Shown: positions 1 to 8,811, counted from the stretch's first letter. The stretch: DNA of 64,000 nt from CAMASH01 sp041746635 (GCA_041746635.1 JBGTGQ010000081.1:1-64000), one strand, 5' to 3'. Translations and numbers: made by a program. The notes: a model not told the origin generated them from the sequence alone.

Positions 1-335
1 CTACCGCTGTCGGCAAAAAGAACTGGCTCTTCATTGGAGCCGAAGGTGCCGGACAAAGCTCCGCCATCCTCTTCACCCTTGTTGCCGAATGCCGCCGACT
101 TGGCCTCAATCCCCAAGATTACTTCACCTCCGCTCTGACCCTCCTTCCCTCAGCCAACACCAGCGAGGTCGCCCAACTGACCCCGGAAGCCCTCGCCCCG
201 ATCCTGCGCGGATCACGGACGACCCGGGAAGCATGCGCAGCCTGAGGACAAAAATGTCAGAGATGTCAGAACCTCTGCCTCTCACTCTTCTGACTCGTCA
301 AGCGCTTCCCGCTAGGCATCTGAGCTGACGCTTAC
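1..335 (+). mobile_element. right end of an IS66-family element (partial)
   Basis: The window opens inside an insertion sequence. The tail of an IS66-type transposase ends at 245. At 329-335 the sequence CGCTTAC closes the element; read on the other strand this is GTAAGCG, the usual start of IS66 terminal repeats. The bases from 336 (GAAAGGAT) could be one copy of the 8-bp target duplication typical of the family, but the left end lies outside the window so this cannot be checked. The insertion point is only about 14 bp before another transposase relic. Confidence 0.75.
3..245 (+). CDS. IS66-family transposase, C-terminal fragment
   Basis: Frame 3 is open from the window edge to a TGA at 243-245 and gives about 80 residues. 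It contains KKNWLF, then a helix-like stretch with LFTLVAECRRLGLNP and QDYFTSAL, which match the conserved end of IS66 TnpC transposases (typically RKNWLF then a segment ending near a Y-x-x-x-L motif). The catalytic DDE region lies upstream of the window. Only the end of the protein is visible, so it is unknown whether the element is intact. Confidence 0.8.
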   Translation, partial: TAVGKKNWLFIGAEGAGQSSAILFTLVAECRRLGLNPQDYFTSALTLLPSANTSEVAQLTPEALAPILRGSRTTREACAA

Positions 336-349
336 GAAAGGATTGGTGA

Positions 350-430
350 ATGGCGAGAAGCATCCGGATCGAATACGAGGGGGCGTATTATCACGTGATG
401 TGAGGGCGGACAGGAGGGAGGGGGACCAAC
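350..430 (+). pseudogene. relic of an IS200-like (Y1/RAYT) transposase N-terminus
   Basis: An ATG at 350 opens the peptide MARSIRIEYEGAYYHVM, which closely resembles the start of REP-associated tyrosine transposases (MARPLRIEY..A.YHVM.RG). A TGA follows at 401-403, and the next recognisable piece, RADRRE, continues in a different frame (compare RGNRRE in intact proteins). The rest of the gene, including the catalytic Tyr, is gone. It is therefore a decayed stump left just after the IS66 end. The remaining bases to carA show nothing else recognisable. Confidence 0.65.
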
Positions 431-533
431 ATCCTCGGGACACCCCTTGTCTTCTCCACTGCCGCGGCGTGAAATTTGATGAGCGAACCCGCTTTGACGT
501 TGAGCGACGTCGCGGAGTGTCTATCGTGCCGGC

Positions 534-1712
534 ATGGACGCATTGCTCGCTTTGGAGGACGGAACAATTTTTCGCGGAGAATCTTTCGGTGCGCCGGCAT
601 CGCAGGCGGGAGAGATTTGTTTCAACACCTCGATGACCGGCTATCAAGAGGTGCTGACCGATCCCTCCTACCGCGGTCAGATCGTGGCCATGACGTATCC
701 GCTGATTGGCAATTACGGCATCAACACGCTTGATGTCGAGAGCGGTGCGCCTCAGGTGCGGGGATTTGTCATTGAGGAATTGAGCCCCTTGGCCAGCAAC
801 TGGCGGTCGCAGGAAACCCTGCACAATTATCTTTCCCGACACGGCATTCCCGGCATTCAGGGGATTGACACCCGGGCTCTGACCCGCCGTCTGCGTACCA
901 GCGGAGCGATGCGGGCCGCCATCGTGGCGGGGTCGGTTACCAAGGCGGAAGCCGTGCGGTTGGCCCGGGAGGTGCCTTACGAAGGGGTGGATTTCGTCCA
1001 GGAAGTGACGACACCAGATTCCTACAGGTGGGATGCGGACAGCCGGCTCAGCCGGCGCTGGGTTCTGGCCAGCAGCGTGGAAAAAGACGGCGTGGAGCAG
1101 GACGGGCAGGGAAATGTTTCCGAGGCTCTGCCTCCGGCCACGCGAAGAATTATCGCCTACGATTTCGGCTTGAAGACCAACATTCTGCGCTCGTTGCGCC
1201 GGAATGGATTTGCGGTTGAGGTTGTTCCCGCCCGCACCCCGGCCGCGGAAGTGCTGGCCAGGGAACCCGAGGGGGTCTTTTTATCCAATGGTCCCGGTGA
1301 CCCCGCAGCTCTTGGATATGCCCATGAGGCCGTGCGGAAACTCATGGGGAAAACCCCGCTTTTCGGCATCTGCCTTGGCCATCAGATCCTGGCCCTCGCG
1401 TTGGGCGGCAAGACTTTTAAGCTGAAATTCGGCCACCGGGGTGCCAATCAGCCGGTGAAAGATCTTCGTTCCGGCAAGGTGGCCATCACCTCGCAAAACC
1501 ATGGTTACGCGGTTGACCCGGACTCCCTGCCCCCGGAGGTCGAAGTGACCCACGTGAATCTCAACGACGGCACGGTGGCCGGTTTGCGCCATCGCGAACT
1601 CCCGGCTTTCAGCGTGCAATATCATCCGGAGGCCTCGCCGGGTCCGCATGATGCCGGGTATTTCTTTGCCGAGTTTGCCAAAGAGGTTGATGCGGCAGGG
1701 GAAAAAGTTTAA
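534..1712 (+). CDS. carA: carbamoyl-phosphate synthase small subunit
   Basis: This is the glutaminase subunit that feeds ammonia to CarB for carbamoyl phosphate (arginine and pyrimidine synthesis, cytoplasm). The 392-residue length is normal. The N-terminal CarA domain shows LALEDGTIFRGESFGA and the TSMTGYQEVLTDPSY block. The C-terminal class I amidotransferase shows FGICLGHQ with catalytic Cys280 and QYHPEASPGPHD with the His-Glu pair. A short acidic linker near residues 183-203 (EKDGVEQDGQGN) sits between the domains. No carB is in the window. The start is ATG with no clear Shine-Dalgarno site. It lies nine bases upstream of the FHA gene and is probably co-transcribed with it. Confidence 0.97.
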   Translation: MDALLALEDGTIFRGESFGAPASQAGEICFNTSMTGYQEVLTDPSYRGQIVAMTYPLIGNYGINTLDVESGAPQVRGFVIEELSPLASNWRSQETLHNYLSRHGIPGIQGIDTRALTRRLRTSGAMRAAIVAGSVTKAEAVRLAREVPYEGVDFVQEVTTPDSYRWDADSRLSRRWVLASSVEKDGVEQDGQGNVSEALPPATRRIIAYDFGLKTNILRSLRRNGFAVEVVPARTPAAEVLAREPEGVFLSNGPGDPAALGYAHEAVRKLMGKTPLFGICLGHQILALALGGKTFKLKFGHRGANQPVKDLRSGKVAITSQNHGYAVDPDSLPPEVEVTHVNLNDGTVAGLRHRELPAFSVQYHPEASPGPHDAGYFFAEFAKEVDAAGEKV

Positions 1713-1721
1713 GAAACCTCC

Positions 1722-2231
1722 ATGCCCCAACTCCAGATTTTTCTCTCCGAGGACAACCATGTCACGCATGACTTGAACGAGGAGAGGGTGACCGTGGGAC
1801 GGCTGGCAGACAACATCCTCCAGATTGATGATGAATCCGTCTCCAGTCACCACGCGGAAATTTTTTTTGAAGGGGACAAATACCACGTCCACGATCTCGA
1901 TTCGACCAATGGGACATTCGTCAATGACGAGCAGGTGAGTGATGCTATTCTGCAACAAGGTGATGAAGTGCGGTTTGGCCGCGTAGAAGCGGTTTTTTCC
2001 GGCGAAGAGGAAGGTGGCGTTTCCCAGCCGTTGCCCGAATCCCACGCGGCTTTGGCGACGGTGGCGACCCAGAGTGCGCGACCGGTGAATTTTGTGCGAT
2101 CATCGCCGGTTTCCCGTAATGATAACAAAAATGATATGGTGGGTACGGCGCTTTACGTTTTGGCCGTGGCCGGCATCCTTTCGGCGGGAGCGGCGGCTTA
2201 CTTCGTCATGGCCATGCAGGCCGTGGAGTAA
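1722..2231 (+). CDS. FHA-domain protein with C-terminal membrane anchor
   Basis: A 169-residue protein with one forkhead-associated domain at about residues 22-93, the module that binds phosphothreonine peptides. Key residues are visible: Gly26-Arg27 in VGRLADN, the SSHHAE block at 41-46 and STNGTFVN at 61-68. After a linker comes one hydrophobic segment at about 142-163 and a short tail, so it is predicted to be a tail-anchored inner-membrane protein with the FHA domain in the cytoplasm. No Ser/Thr kinase is in the window to suggest a partner. It follows carA by nine bases, but a functional link is not evident. Confidence 0.85.
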   Translation: MPQLQIFLSEDNHVTHDLNEERVTVGRLADNILQIDDESVSSHHAEIFFEGDKYHVHDLDSTNGTFVNDEQVSDAILQQGDEVRFGRVEAVFSGEEEGGVSQPLPESHAALATVATQSARPVNFVRSSPVSRNDNKNDMVGTALYVLAVAGILSAGAAAYFVMAMQAVE

Positions 2232-2258
2232 GAGCGGGTTGGTGACGGATTGGCCGTC

Positions 2259-2879
2259 CTAATCACCCAATTCCACGTTCCAGTAAGCGAGGTCGAGAAA
2301 ATGCCTCCAACTGTCGTGATGGTGCTGAGTAAAGGTGATGTTGACGAAGGGCCGCCATTTGGGGCGCTTGGGCTTGCGAATGAGCTGCATGCTGGCTTCG
2401 TGCGGAAGCCGGTTGCCCTTTCGGGTGTTGCAGGGAATGCAGGAACAAACAATATTTTCCCATGTCGTCTGGCCTCCGCGGTCGCGGGGCAGCACGTGAT
2501 CGAGATTGAGATCGCTGCGCTCAAGAATCCGCCCGCAATACTGGCAGGTATTCCGATCCCGCTCGAAGACATTGTGCCGGGTGAACTTGACCTCCTTTTT
2601 CGGCAGGCGCTCAAAGAGAAGCAAAACAATGATCCGCGGAATGCGGATGTTGACCGAAATGGTTTTGACCATTTCCGGTTCGGGATGGGCTTGCGAAAAA
2701 TCGCGCCAGCTCAAAAAGTCATGGGTCAGGAAATTATTTCCCTCTTCCGCAGAAACGACTTGGGCGTGTCCTTGATAAAGGAGGGTGAAAGCACGACGCA
2801 CCGAGCAGGTGTTCACCGCTTGCCACAAGCGGTTAAGCACAAGAACCGGCTGATCCAGGACAGAATCCATAAGGTGCAT
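2259..2879 (-). CDS. HNH endonuclease family protein
   Basis: The protein has a long N-terminal part of unknown role and a C-terminal HNH nuclease module. It shows CQYCG (Cys112/Cys115), LDHVLPRDRGG with Asp-His at 127-128, WENIV, and C-x-x-C-N at 147-151, a zinc-ribbon HNH arrangement. I take ATG at 2879 as the start (206 aa); a TTG at 2900 would add seven residues and an ATG at 2870 would remove three. Such stand-alone HNH proteins are common in many phyla, and their substrates are largely unknown. It converges with the FHA gene and diverges from the TPR gene. Nothing suggests a restriction partner nearby. Confidence 0.85.
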   Translation of the reverse strand: MHLMDSVLDQPVLVLNRLWQAVNTCSVRRAFTLLYQGHAQVVSAEEGNNFLTHDFLSWRDFSQAHPEPEMVKTISVNIRIPRIIVLLLFERLPKKEVKFTRHNVFERDRNTCQYCGRILERSDLNLDHVLPRDRGGQTTWENIVCSCIPCNTRKGNRLPHEASMQLIRKPKRPKWRPFVNITFTQHHHDSWRHFLDLAYWNVELGD

Positions 2880-3084
2880 CGTTTTCCAGCATTCCCGCAA
2901 ACGGACTTGCCGGAATTTTTGGCGGAAGCTAGCACTGGGTTCGTTGAGTTGTCAACAATTGTGCTGCGAATGTGAATAATTTGTAACATGCTTATATCTG
3001 GCCAGTTGCACGGTGCGTTCGCGCGATTTTTGAACTTGCTTTCTGACAAGCCTTAAACAATATTAAACTTCCCCTTGATACAAA
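2880..3084. other. divergent intergenic region
   Basis: About 200 bp between the HNH gene and the coiled-coil/TPR gene, AT-rich compared with its surroundings. It holds a short inverted repeat with arms GTTGA and TCAAC near 2943-2956. It should carry promoters for both genes, but I see no convincing -35/-10 pair and no RNA gene. Confidence 0.4.
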
Positions 3085-5358
3085 ATGCACCGATTGGGAT
3101 TCTTGATGCTCGTGGTTTTGGCGTCGATGGCGATGCCGATTTCGGCGTTTTCTGAAGACGCCTCGGATATTTTCCTCAGGGCTTTCCAAGGTTTTCAGAC
3201 TGCGGAGAAGCTCGAGCGTGAGGCCAAACCACGCGAGGCCCTTGAAAAGTATCTCGCCGCCCAGAAGCTCCTGCAGCAGATCAGCAAGTCCTCTCCCGAT
3301 TGGCAGCCCCTCGTTGTCGAATACCGTCTGAAAAAAACCCTGGAGAACATCTCCCGCCTGCAGAGCGAGGTGGCCAGCCTGCCACCGCCCGCCGAAGGCC
3401 TGGAGGGAGCCCTGCCCGAGCCTGATCGTGAATCGAAAAACACCATGCGCACCGTCTCCTCGGGTCCCGTGGTTAGTGTGCGGCCACCCTCCGGTTCAAG
3501 GCGCCCGACGACTCGTGTCACGCCGCCGGTTGTCGGCGAGCAGGTTTCTGCGTCTCGGGGTGGTTCCAGTGTGGTCGAACGCCAGTTTCGCGAGCTGCGC
3601 AATCAATTGGCCGAGGCTCGGGCGGAAAATGAAAAGTTGTCCGAACGTCTTCTGAAGAAATCCGCCGAATTCCAGAGTGCCCGGGTCGAGGTGGACAAGA
3701 CAAAAGTGACCGTGGTGGAGTTAAAAGCCCAGCTTGCCCAAGCTACCGCCGTATTGGAGGACACCCGGAAAGACGGTGATTCCTTTGGAGCCATTCGTGA
3801 GCAGTTCGACAAAAGAGTCGTAGCCGCGCTGACGAAGCTGGCCGAGGTGGAGGCCGACAATGAAGTGCTCCAGGAGGAAAATTCCCGCCTTCTGACCAAA
3901 CTTGACCGGGCCGCAAAGTATATCACGGACAGCGACGGTATTCGGCAAAACCTCCTCCAGGAACGCATCAAGCTGGCCAGTGCGCGGGATACCGCCGTTT
4001 CCAAGGCCAAGCGAATCAAGGACAATGCGGCGGAAATCGAGCGCGTGACTGCGGAAAACAAAAAGCTGAAGACCGAGATAGCGCAGGTGACCAAGAACAG
4101 CGTCAGCAAAGACGAGTTTGCCAAACTGACCGCAGAAAACGAATCGCTTGCCGTCAAGCTCGCGGCCGCGGAGAAAAACACCGCGACCAAGGCGGAGATC
4201 GAAAAAATTGCGGGGGAAAAAGAAGCGGTGGAGAAGAAACTAGCCGAGACCGAGAAGGCTCTGGCGGATTCGGCCACCCAATTGAGCCCCGAGAAAGACA
4301 AGCTGATTGCTTCATTGCAAAGCGATTTGAACAGCGTCAATGACAAGCTGCTTGAAGCCCAAGCTCAGAACAGCGGGTCGGACGATCAACGGAAGGCGCT
4401 GCAGAAGCAACTCGATGAAGCCGCCGGGGAACTGGCCCAACTCAAACTCAACCCGGAGCCGACCAAGGAGGAAAAAAACCTCATTTCCGAAAACGAGCTG
4501 CTCCGCGGCATTGTTCTCCGCCAGATCAAGGAGCAAACCCTGCGGGACGAAGCCAAGAAACAGCTCGAACAGGAAATCGCCTCGTTGCAGATCAAGTCCG
4601 CCGTCATCAACCAGCAGCTCGCGGTTTTGGGAGCGCCCGTTCTTCAGCTTACGGATGAGGAACGGTCTTTGTTCACGGAGCCCGTGGCCTTGCTAAATGA
4701 GCCGCATGCCGGGACTCTCGAAGTGGCCCTGGTAGTAGCCAAACCCGTCGAAGGGGAGGTTCCGCCCGCCGCCGCCCAGCCGTCGCCGAATCCCGAAGTT
4801 CTGCCCGAAGATGTTCGCGACTTGGTGCAGAAAGCCAAGAAGCTGTTTGACCTGAAAAACTATGCCGCGACGGAAAAGGTCTATCAGGAAATCGTGGAAA
4901 AAATTCCCCAGAATTATTTTGCGCTGTCCAACCTCGCCGCCGTGCAAATCGAAAGCGGCAAGCTGACGGCGGCCGAAGTCGCTTTGAAAAAGGCGATTGC
5001 CCTGAATGATCAAGACTCTTTCGCCTACACCAACCTCGGCATTCTTTACAGTCGGCAGGGAAAGTTTGCCGAAGCGATCTCCGCTTTGGAAAAGGCGATC
5101 TCTCTGAACGAAAAGGATGCAGTGGCGCACAATTATCTCGGTGTTTGCCTCGGACAAAAAGAGCAGCGAGAGGGCGCGGAGAAAGAATTCAAGCGGGCCA
5201 TTGACCTGATTCAGGATTATCCGGATGCCCACTTCAATTTGGCTGTGCTTTACGCGACAACCCAGCCCCAGTCCATCGAACTGGCCAAGCATTATTACAA
5301 CCGCGCCACCGAATTGGGAGCCGCACCCGACCCTTCTCTCGAGCGACTGATTCAATAA
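3085..5358 (+). CDS. secreted coiled-coil protein with C-terminal TPR repeats
   Basis: A 757-residue protein that starts with a signal peptide (MHRLGFLMLVVLASM then a cut near residue 22-25), so it is probably periplasmic. A helical segment at 25-95 resembles a TPR pair. A Pro/Ser/Arg-rich linker follows, then a long coiled coil (about 165-530) rich in Glu, Lys, Ala and Leu heptads. TPR units run from about 580 to 757, with the repeated pattern YAATEKVYQEIV, SFAYTNLGILYSRQGKFAEA, AVAHNYLGVCLGQ and DAHFNLAVLYA. Such proteins act as scaffolds; I do not recognise a named family. It stands alone, convergent with glk. Confidence 0.8.
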   Translation: MHRLGFLMLVVLASMAMPISAFSEDASDIFLRAFQGFQTAEKLEREAKPREALEKYLAAQKLLQQISKSSPDWQPLVVEYRLKKTLENISRLQSEVASLPPPAEGLEGALPEPDRESKNTMRTVSSGPVVSVRPPSGSRRPTTRVTPPVVGEQVSASRGGSSVVERQFRELRNQLAEARAENEKLSERLLKKSAEFQSARVEVDKTKVTVVELKAQLAQATAVLEDTRKDGDSFGAIREQFDKRVVAALTKLAEVEADNEVLQEENSRLLTKLDRAAKYITDSDGIRQNLLQERIKLASARDTAVSKAKRIKDNAAEIERVTAENKKLKTEIAQVTKNSVSKDEFAKLTAENESLAVKLAAAEKNTATKAEIEKIAGEKEAVEKKLAETEKALADSATQLSPEKDKLIASLQSDLNSVNDKLLEAQAQNSGSDDQRKALQKQLDEAAGELAQLKLNPEPTKEEKNLISENELLRGIVLRQIKEQTLRDEAKKQLEQEIASLQIKSAVINQQLAVLGAPVLQLTDEERSLFTEPVALLNEPHAGTLEVALVVAKPVEGEVPPAAAQPSPNPEVLPEDVRDLVQKAKKLFDLKNYAATEKVYQEIVEKIPQNYFALSNLAAVQIESGKLTAAEVALKKAIALNDQDSFAYTNLGILYSRQGKFAEAISALEKAISLNEKDAVAHNYLGVCLGQKEQREGAEKEFKRAIDLIQDYPDAHFNLAVLYATTQPQSIELAKHYYNRATELGAAPDPSLERLIQ

Positions 5359-5413
5359 TATTTTCCTGTCGGCCTGCGGGAGGGAGACTTTCTCCGCCGG
5401 TCGCCTGCGTAAC

Positions 5414-6415
5414 TTACGCGTTGGTGCAGTCGAGCGCGAAACGGGCCGCGCCCAGCAAAGCGGCCTGATCGTTGAGAATCGCTTTCACCGGTATGGTTTC
5501 CATGAATCCGGACAGTCGGCCTTTGTCATTAAAAGCGCGGGTGAAGGCCACACTGCGGAGTTGGGGCAGCATCTTAGCGGGAATGCCTCCGCCCAGATAA
5601 ACCCCGCCGGTGGCCATGGCTTTGAGCGCCATATTGCCGGCTTCGGCTCCCAGGCAGGACAGGAAAATCTCGATGGTTTGCACACACATGGCGCAATCCC
5701 CGGCTTCCGCATGCCGGGAAATGACGAGGCCGGAATCGCTTGTTTTCATCTCCCCGGCCACCAGGGACAGCTCCTGGCCGCGGTTGGTGTCCCGGAGGAA
5801 TTTGTAAATATTTTCCAGCCCCATGCCGGAAACGACCCGCTCGCTGCTCACGTGGCCGTATTGCTTGATCAAGTGCTCGAGCAGGGCAACCTCCAGTTCA
5901 TTGCGCGGTCCGAAGTCGGTGTGTCCGCCTTCGCAAGCCCAGACCCGGTGCCGCTTGCCATCCCAGAATAATCCCGCTTCTCCCAGGCCGGTGCCAGGGG
6001 AGACGACGCAGCGGTTTCCTTCCGCCTTCGCCGCGCCATTCTGCAGTATGGCAAAGTCGTCGGGCTTTAACTCGGAGACGCCGTACGCGTTCGCGGCCAC
6101 ATCGTTGAGCAGGCGGACATGAGCAATGGCAAACTCCGCCGCGATTTCCGATGCGTCCACGCCCCATGTGAGATTGGTGGGACGGGCCCGGCCATTCTTC
6201 ACCGGGCCCGGCACGCCGAAGCAGGCGGCGAGCAGCGGGCGTTTCTCGTTCAGAAGAAACTCGCGAATGATGGCATTGAGGCCGGGGTAGGCTGCACTGT
6301 GGTATCGCTGGTTGCGCTCCAGATTCAGCGTGTCCGACACCACCCGGAAGATGGCGAGATTGCTTTTGGTGCCTCCGATGTCACCGGCAAGGATGATATA
6401 AGGATTGTCTGGCAT
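5414..6415 (-). CDS. glk: glucokinase (ROK/Glk type)
   Basis: Phosphorylates glucose with ATP to glucose 6-phosphate in the cytoplasm. The 333-residue protein has the N-terminal phosphate-binding motif ILAGDIGGTKSNLA, then VSPGTGLGEAGLF and EGGHTDFGPRNELE, which match the bacterial Glk family; a glycine-rich MATGGVYLGGGI motif near the C-terminus completes the fold. It lies 28 bases downstream of zwf on the same strand, so the product of this enzyme is the substrate of its neighbour, and the two are probably co-transcribed. Confidence 0.95.
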   Translation of the reverse strand: MPDNPYIILAGDIGGTKSNLAIFRVVSDTLNLERNQRYHSAAYPGLNAIIREFLLNEKRPLLAACFGVPGPVKNGRARPTNLTWGVDASEIAAEFAIAHVRLLNDVAANAYGVSELKPDDFAILQNGAAKAEGNRCVVSPGTGLGEAGLFWDGKRHRVWACEGGHTDFGPRNELEVALLEHLIKQYGHVSSERVVSGMGLENIYKFLRDTNRGQELSLVAGEMKTSDSGLVISRHAEAGDCAMCVQTIEIFLSCLGAEAGNMALKAMATGGVYLGGGIPAKMLPQLRSVAFTRAFNDKGRLSGFMETIPVKAILNDQAALLGAARFALDCTNA

Positions 6416-6443
6416 GGCGGGGGCGGCCGGGCGGAGGAAAAAA

Positions 6444-7973
6444 CTAACTCTTCAACAAGTAGTGATGCCACTTGTGGCCCGTCTTCTCGATCAAATGGTC
6501 GGCAGCCTCGGGTCCCCACGTGCCGGCGGCGTAGTTCGGGAAGTCGCGGGCCTTTAGCGCCTGCCAGATATCAAGAATGGGATTCACGATGCGCCATGAG
6601 GCGTCCACGCTGTCGTAGCGGTGGAAGAGAGTGGTGTCCCCGATCATACAATCGTAGAGCAGGGTCTCATAACCGGTGGCGGCGGTGTGTTCGCCGAAAT
6701 CGGAATAGCTGAAATCCAGCGGCACGTTGGCGATGTTGATGCTGGGACCGGGCCGCTTGGCGTGAATATCCAGCGTAATGCCTTCGTCCGGCTGCACGTG
6801 AATGACAAGGCGGTTGGGCAAAATGTTGTTCTCGACGCCCTTGCCGAAAAGCAGCAGCGGAGCGCGGCGGAATCCGATGACGATCTGGGTGGTGTGGGCG
6901 GCGAGCCGCTTGCCACTGCGGATGTAAAATGGCACCTCAGCCCAGCGCCAGTTTTCCACCTCCAGCTTCATCGCCACAAAGGTCTCCGTATTGGAATTCG
7001 GATTCACATTGGCCTCCGTGCGATAGCCGGGGACGTGTTTGCCATCAATCGATCCAGCTCCATATTGGCCGCGCACGGTATTGGACAGAATTTCCTCGGG
7101 CTCCATCGGACGGATGGCTTCCAGCACTTTCACTTTCTCGTTGCGCACACTGTCGCCCGAGATCGAACTCGGCGGCTCCATGGCGACGAGGGACAGGACG
7201 GAAAGGATGTGGTTTTGCACCATGTCACGCACCACGCCCGAGTGGTCGTAATAACCGCCGCGCAGTTCCACCCCCAGTTCCTCAGCCACGGTAATCTGGA
7301 CGTATTCGATGTAGCGCCGGTTCCAAATGGGTTCGAACACGCTGTTGCCGAAACGGAACACCATGATGTTCTGCACGGTCTCTTTGCCCAGATAGTGGTC
7401 AATACGGTAAATCTGTCGTTCGGCGATGTGTTTCGTGAGGTCCGCGTTCAGTTCGCGGGCACTGGCCAGGTCGTGACCGAAAGGTTTCTCGATGATAACC
7501 CGCCGCCAGGCATCCGCTGTTTCCGTGGTGAGCCCGACCGCGTCCAATTGCTCGACCACTTTGGCAAAGAAACTCGGCGCGACCGCGAGATAGAAAAGGA
7601 CATTACCGGGGAGGTTCCACGTTTTTTGCACGTCAGTAATCTTGGCCGCCAGGTGCTTGAAGGTATCGGGGTTGTTGAAGTCGCCCGCGAGGTAGTAGCT
7701 GCGCTTGACGAAATCGTCCCACTCCTTTTCGTCCACCGGTCGGGTGGCGAATTCCTTGATATCCGCGGTGATCTTGGTGCGGTAGAGTTCATCATTGCTG
7801 TCACTCACGGCCACGCCGATCACGGCGAAGTTTTCCGGCAGCAATTTGAAGGCCTTTAAGTTGTAGAGGGCCGGAAGGAGTTTGCGTTTGGTGAGGTCGC
7901 CGGACGCCCCGAAGATGACGATGGTGCAGGGGTCTCCGGGACATTCGTGGCCGGTGAGTGGTTGGTCGGACAT
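6444..7973 (-). CDS. zwf: glucose-6-phosphate 1-dehydrogenase
   Basis: Oxidises glucose 6-phosphate to 6-phosphogluconolactone with NADP, the first step of the oxidative pentose phosphate or Entner-Doudoroff route. The 509-residue protein has the dinucleotide-binding motif FGASGDLTKRK (21-31), IEKPFGHDL (161-169) and the active-site stretch RIDHYLGKE (190-198) containing the catalytic His. The length fits the family. It is the first gene of a zwf-glk pair. No pgl, gnd or edd/eda genes occur in the window, so which branch it feeds is not shown. Confidence 0.97.
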   Translation of the reverse strand: MSDQPLTGHECPGDPCTIVIFGASGDLTKRKLLPALYNLKAFKLLPENFAVIGVAVSDSNDELYRTKITADIKEFATRPVDEKEWDDFVKRSYYLAGDFNNPDTFKHLAAKITDVQKTWNLPGNVLFYLAVAPSFFAKVVEQLDAVGLTTETADAWRRVIIEKPFGHDLASARELNADLTKHIAERQIYRIDHYLGKETVQNIMVFRFGNSVFEPIWNRRYIEYVQITVAEELGVELRGGYYDHSGVVRDMVQNHILSVLSLVAMEPPSSISGDSVRNEKVKVLEAIRPMEPEEILSNTVRGQYGAGSIDGKHVPGYRTEANVNPNSNTETFVAMKLEVENWRWAEVPFYIRSGKRLAAHTTQIVIGFRRAPLLLFGKGVENNILPNRLVIHVQPDEGITLDIHAKRPGPSINIANVPLDFSYSDFGEHTAATGYETLLYDCMIGDTTLFHRYDSVDASWRIVNPILDIWQALKARDFPNYAAGTWGPEAADHLIEKTGHKWHHYLLKS

Positions 7974-8124
7974 GGCCCCTTGTTAGCTATCGGAATTTGC
8001 GACCGCACAACACCAAATTCTTCCCGACTGGGCAAAAGGGGTACGGGATAATTTTTTTCCGCTGAATTCCCCGATGGGGATGAAACCGATCAGCCCAGGT
8101 TTTGGTCCGGGCTGCCAGCCCGCA
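7974..8124. other. intergenic region upstream of zwf
   Basis: About 150 bp on the 5' side of zwf and the 3' side of the LolA-like gene, both on the minus strand. It contains a T-run near 8052-8058, a short palindrome CCCCGATGGGGA, and a GGGCTGCCAGCCC hairpin near 8109-8121, close after the LolA-like stop. That hairpin could end the upstream transcript, but no T-run follows it. No gene seen. Confidence 0.35.
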
Positions 8125-8811
8125 CTATTTCAGAGGCTCGGAGATTGCGGCCCCTTGCGGCGGCTGGAATTGAAAGTCCTTGGCGGTGAGGCTGGCTGTG
8201 GTTTCGTTGGTCAGGGTGGTGACGGTGCGGTCGCCGCCTGTTCCGGCGATTTCGAGGCGGCGGACGGCGAGGGCGGGGGTGATGTCCACGGTAAGTTGGG
8301 CAACGGCTTTGCGCAGGCTGGCGCTGCGGGGGGTGAGGGCGAGGTGGTAGCCGTCGGGGAGTTTGCGGGCCTGGACAGTGTAGTTTTTGGTGAGGGCTTG
8401 CAGGCCAATGCCGGAGGTGATGGCGGAGAGGGATTCGCGCAAGGCGCGGTTGGAGGAGAGGAGATATTTTTCGACTTCGTTATATTCCGGATAGTAGAGC
8501 CAGAGCGTGGTGCCGTCGCAGATGGTGAGGCTTTTGTCTTTGACCTCGCGGCGAAATTTATCAGGAGGAAGGAAGGCGAGGGTGCCGGTCTCAATGACGG
8601 GTTTTTTCATCAAGGTGAGATGTTTCTCGTCGCGGAAATCGGCCTGCAGGGCTGCGCCCTTATGCCGAACTGCGATGCGGGCGAGGAGCGCGGCGGTCTC
8701 GTCGGGGGTGAGGTCCTGGGCGGGGAGGACGGCGGCGAGGAGGAGGGCGAAGAGGATTTGCACCACGGAGGGCACAGAGGACACGGAGAGGTGAAAATTC
8801 TTTTGAATCAT
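8125..8811 (-). CDS. LolA-like outer-membrane lipoprotein carrier protein
   Basis: A 228-residue secreted protein of the LolA/LolA-like fold, which carries lipids or lipoproteins across the periplasm. After a signal sequence (ILFALLLAAVLPAQ) the family pattern is visible: ALQADFRDEKHL, a strand pair with LAFLPPDKFRREV, then LWLYYPEYNEVEKYLL. It lies next to acyltransferase, deacetylase and glycosyltransferase genes, the setting in which LolA-like carriers of lipid-export clusters occur, rather than beside lolB or ftsK. The first 15 codons (HLSVSSVPSVV) are read from a dispersed intergenic repeat; GTG codons just inside could be the true start. Confidence 0.7.
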   Translation of the reverse strand: MIQKNFHLSVSSVPSVVQILFALLLAAVLPAQDLTPDETAALLARIAVRHKGAALQADFRDEKHLTLMKKPVIETGTLAFLPPDKFRREVKDKSLTICDGTTLWLYYPEYNEVEKYLLSSNRALRESLSAITSGIGLQALTKNYTVQARKLPDGYHLALTPRSASLRKAVAQLTVDITPALAVRRLEIAGTGGDRTVTTLTNETTASLTAKDFQFQPPQGAAISEPLK

